64,000 nucleotides of DNA, from positions 62,001-126,000 of the forward strand of contig NZ_JAERTY010000003.1 of NCBI RefSeq assembly GCF_016746095.1, given 5' to 3'. Shown here in pieces: positions 61,865 to 64,000 of this stretch (positions within the stretch are counted from its first letter, which is position 1; each line of letters opens with the position of its first letter). The position numbers and the translations under genes are program-made. A model generated the notes under the pieces. The model had not been told where the DNA came from. It did not search any database and worked only from the letters and a program-made list of their open reading frames with translations. The stretch is from Sphingobacterium faecale. Its GTDB lineage: Bacteria > Bacteroidota > Bacteroidia > Sphingobacteriales > Sphingobacteriaceae.

Positions 61865-62722
61865 ATGAGTAATATAATAAGCTTCGACCCGAAAAAAGAT
61901 CAGGCAATATTCGACAATCTGATCAAATATGCAATTGCACCTAGGCCTATATGTTTCGCCAGTACCATATCAAAAAATGGACAGGTCAACCTTAGCCCCT
62001 TCAGCTATTTCAATCTCATGTCGCACCAACCTCCCGTATGCGTATTCTCTCCATTGAGGCGTATGCGAGATGGCTCCACCAAACACACGCTCGAGAATAT
62101 CTTGGAAGTAGACGAAGTCGTCATCAACATCGTAAACTACGATCTAGTACAACAACAATCTTTAGCAAGTACCGAATATGCCGAAGGAGTCGACGAGTTC
62201 AAAAAAGCAGGCCTCACTCCACTCCCTTCGACTTATATAAAACCACCTCGCGTAGCCGAGTCCCCAATTCAACTCGAATGCAAGGTGCAACGCGTCATAC
62301 CGCTGAGTGATCTTCCTGGCGCTGGAAATCTTGTCATTGCTGAAGTATTGGCCATGCATGTGCAGGCTCATCTATTGGACGACAAAAATAATGTCAAACA
62401 ACATGAACTGGACCTAGTAGCTAGACTTGGAGGCGATTGGTACTGTCGGGTGACACAGGACAACCTATTTATCGTCCCCAAACCACTTCGTAATTTAGGT
62501 ATTGGGGTAGACAACCTACCCGAAGCCATCCGTCTATCTAAAGTACTGACCGGAAATCATCTAGGCTTACTGGCCAATGTAGAAATCATCCCGTCCCTAG
62601 ACAATACCGTAGACGTAAATATCGATTACAGTGATTCAACGCACATACATAGCTTTGTCGCACAATTGCTAGATCAAGGAAAATTACAAGAAGCCTGGCA
62701 AGTGCTATTACGAAGTATATAG
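61865..62722 (+). CDS. Flavin reductase-like (DIM6/NTAB) family protein
   Basis: This is a 285-residue FMN-binding split-barrel protein. The DIM6/NTAB motif is clear in AIAPRPICFASTISKNGQVNLSPFSYFNLMSHQPPVCVFSP (about 23-63), and GVDEFKKAGLTPLP follows the FMN pocket. An extra C-terminal stretch of about 85 residues is attached. Such proteins reduce FMN or act as flavin carriers; a role in an oxygenase step next to tyrosine catabolism is possible but not shown. It is co-transcribed with the FAH-family gene. Confidence 0.88.
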   Translation: MSNIISFDPKKDQAIFDNLIKYAIAPRPICFASTISKNGQVNLSPFSYFNLMSHQPPVCVFSPLRRMRDGSTKHTLENILEVDEVVINIVNYDLVQQQSLASTEYAEGVDEFKKAGLTPLPSTYIKPPRVAESPIQLECKVQRVIPLSDLPGAGNLVIAEVLAMHVQAHLLDDKNNVKQHELDLVARLGGDWYCRVTQDNLFIVPKPLRNLGIGVDNLPEAIRLSKVLTGNHLGLLANVEIIPSLDNTVDVNIDYSDSTHIHSFVAQLLDQGKLQEAWQVLLRSI

Positions 62723-62754
62723 GGATGTTTAAAACTTGCCCCGTCAACTTTAGA

Positions 62755-62816
62755 AAAACGAGCGCTCAATTTGTATAAATTGAGCGCTCGTTTTATGTAA
62801 ATTGAGCGCTCAATTT
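62755..62816. terminator. Bidirectional terminator with three tandem GAGCGCTC palindromes
   Basis: An 18-bp perfect stem (62755-62772 with 62777-62794) is followed by a second, self-complementary 18-base unit at 62799-62816. GAGCGCTC occurs at 62760, 62782 and 62804, exactly 22 bases apart. The first stem can terminate both convergent operons. Confidence 0.8.
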
Positions 62817-62851
62817 TCTAAAAGAACGCGGCCACCAATATCCACCTTCAG

Positions 62852-63415
62852 CTACTCGGCAATCAGCTTCAACAATCCATCCTTAATATTAGGGTTACCA
62901 AAATCCACCATCCCCGTATGCTGTACAGCGACCTCGCCACGCTTATCCAAAATCACAGTCATCGGAATGGAGCTCGTCTCCAATTCAGAAGGTAATGGGC
63001 CGTGCAAGGTATACAACGGGAGATCAAATTTATTCTTCGCCATAAACTTAGAAGCACCTTTAATATCCTCATCCACATCAATAGCCATGAATACGATATC
63101 CTTATTTGACTTAAAATCCAAAAATAACGTGTTCAATGAAGGCATTTCCCGGATACAGGGAGGACACCAAGTCGCCCAAAAATTCATAACCACCACCTTC
63201 CCACGAAGGGAGTCCAAGGTCGTAACCCGATTATTGATATCTACAAAACTTGCACTCAAGCCAACTGTAACCTCTTTCACATCCGTTCCTACTTTTTCCA
63301 TAGCGATCGAATCTGCTAGAATAGTATTTTCTTTATCACCTGTCTCTTTAGTGTTATTGGCACAACCAACAACCAGTAGTGCCCCGGCAATCAACAACAT
63401 CATTTTTCTTTCCAT
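62852..63415 (-). CDS. TlpA/ResA-like thioredoxin lipoprotein
   Basis: This is a 187-residue lipoprotein (lipobox VVGC, Cys18) with a thioredoxin fold. The redox motif is WCPPC (in NFWATWCPPCIREMPSL), the cis-proline block is SSIPMTVILDKRGEV, and the family insertion DVDEDIKGASKFM is present. ResA/TlpA proteins with PPC motifs reduce disulfides outside the cytoplasm, often for cytochrome c. It lies 21 bases downstream of an RND adaptor gene in the same direction, an uncommon pairing. Confidence 0.9.
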   Translation of the reverse strand: MERKMMLLIAGALLVVGCANNTKETGDKENTILADSIAMEKVGTDVKEVTVGLSASFVDINNRVTTLDSLRGKVVVMNFWATWCPPCIREMPSLNTLFLDFKSNKDIVFMAIDVDEDIKGASKFMAKNKFDLPLYTLHGPLPSELETSSIPMTVILDKRGEVAVQHTGMVDFGNPNIKDGLLKLIAE

Positions 63416-63436
63416 ATCTGTATAATATTAATAGTG

Positions 63437-64000
63437 TTACTTCATTAAAGCCTTCACAACCTTTCCATCCGTAAGCTCTTCAGACGCACGGTTTACAACC
63501 CTATCTTCTGTCGTTATAGGCCCAAATACCTCAACCAGGTTTTCGTACGAAATACCCAAGCGTACCGGAACGCGTTCTGTCTTCCCATCTTCTACTACCC
63601 GTATTACAAACACGCCAGACTGTGCATTGACCACAGCCTCTTTAGGTACAAAGATAGTCTTCTGTGCCCGCTTCAAAGAAAGCTGTACATCAGCAAAATC
63701 TCCACCAATCAAACTTTTATCTCCATTAGGCACCTCAAATTCCAAACTCAACGAACGCGTTGTAGGGTCTATAAATTTAGCATTTCTCTTCAATTTGGTT
63801 GTAAACGTTCGATTAGGAATACTCAATACCTGAAATTCGGCAACAGTACTATCCGACACCGCCTGTCCATGCACCTCAGGTACCACAACCTTCAACTTCA
63901 GTTTATCATTGGCCACCAAATTGAACATAGGTACACCACTGTCACCCAGCAACGCTCCCGTAGAAAAATTACGTTGCGTAATAACACCGGAAAAAGGTGC
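63437..64000 (-). CDS. RND efflux periplasmic adaptor, C-terminal part (cut by the window edge)
   Basis: The frame is open from the stop at 63437 to the window edge. The apparent 171-residue version begins at a TTG that is internal: the codons before it read APFSGVITQRNFSTGALLGD, the lipoyl half-motif of membrane-fusion proteins. Downstream come the beta-barrel and membrane-proximal domains (VFVIRVVEDGKTERVPVRLG). It belongs to the HlyD/AcrA-type adaptor family of RND pumps and is distinct from the adaptor at 50798-51946. The N-terminus and likely pump partner lie outside the window. Confidence 0.85.
   Translation of the reverse strand, partial: APFSGVITQRNFSTGALLGDSGVPMFNLVANDKLKLKVVVPEVHGQAVSDSTVAEFQVLSIPNRTFTTKLKRNAKFIDPTTRSLSLEFEVPNGDKSLIGGDFADVQLSLKRAQKTIFVPKEAVVNAQSGVFVIRVVEDGKTERVPVRLGISYENLVEVFGPITTEDRVVNRASEELTDGKVVKALMK

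Noticed and set aside
62802..63425. 207-codon plus-strand frame opposite the thioredoxin lipoprotein
   Set aside because: It begins inside the terminator palindromes and mirrors the thioredoxin gene, whose WCPPC motif is certain.
63437..63952. A complete 171-residue protein beginning at 63952
   Set aside because: That start is a TTG inside an open frame that continues to the window edge with adaptor-type sequence, so the gene is partial.
1..64000. CRISPR arrays, IS elements, tRNA or rRNA genes
   Set aside because: No spaced direct-repeat array, transposase, terminal inverted repeat pair or RNA gene signature was seen on either strand.

Overview
The window comes from an AT-rich chromosome of a Bacteroidota bacterium, most likely Sphingobacteriaceae (Sphingobacterium/Pedobacter type). 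The signs are two SusC/SusD polysaccharide-utilisation loci with FecR anti-sigma factors and ECF sigma factors, a LytS/LytTR two-component pair, promoters of the Bacteroidota type (-7 TAnnTTTG), and many lipoproteins and outer-membrane barrels. The family assignments come from reading motifs in the translated sequence; no database search was run. I see no tRNA, rRNA, IS element, prophage or CRISPR array.

Region 1 (1-13.4 kb, all minus strand) is polysaccharide-utilisation locus 1. In transcription order it holds a secreted ADP-ribosylglycohydrolase-fold enzyme, a CE2-like SGNH esterase, FecR, SusC with an N-terminal STN domain, SusD, a surface lipoprotein, a clan GH-A-like glycoside hydrolase lipoprotein and a sialate-O-acetylesterase-like lipoprotein. 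The sigma factor that normally sits beside FecR is absent there, but the first 93 bases of the window read as the N-terminus of an ECF sigma factor at the distal end of the cluster. A perfect -7 box on the plus strand and a plus-strand terminator in the SusC leader predict a short antisense RNA.

Region 2 (14-23 kb, minus strand) is locus 2: ECF sigma, FecR, SusC, SusD, a NAGPA-type phosphodiester glycosidase and a BACON/beta-helix lipoprotein. It has no classical glycoside hydrolase, which points to a phosphodiester-linked glycan.

Region 3 (23-45.5 kb) is mixed housekeeping and accessory DNA: small hypotheticals, a surface-antigen-type outer-membrane protein, a DUF6882-like/SUKH-like pair, exported oligoendopeptidase F, a GMC oxidoreductase, nitronate monooxygenase, two Crp/Fnr regulators, an AhpD-like protein, a radical-SAM/DNA-metabolism gene pair, meso-diaminopimelate dehydrogenase, a DnaJ-KTSC fusion, a shortened MutS2 paralog, a TauE/SafE exporter with DUF1634, an SMR exporter and two acetyltransferases.

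Region 4 (45.5-53 kb) is a heavy-metal RND efflux operon (adaptor, pump, TolC-like channel, outer-membrane barrel), with a cysteine-less HMA-like protein nearby. Region 5 (53-64 kb) holds a LytTR regulator and kinase, homoserine O-acyltransferase, a TlpA-like thioredoxin, a divergent tyrosine-degradation cluster (hmgA-hppD-amino-acid dehydrogenase leftward; FAH-family hydrolase and flavin reductase rightward), and the end of a second RND adaptor operon.

Unexplained structure includes two copies of a roughly 66-nt element with a conserved body and terminator (43160-43225 and 55122-55187), a three-way-junction fold at 41309-41404, a 13-bp inverted repeat on the radical-SAM promoter, and three GAGCGCTC palindromes at exact 22-bp spacing.
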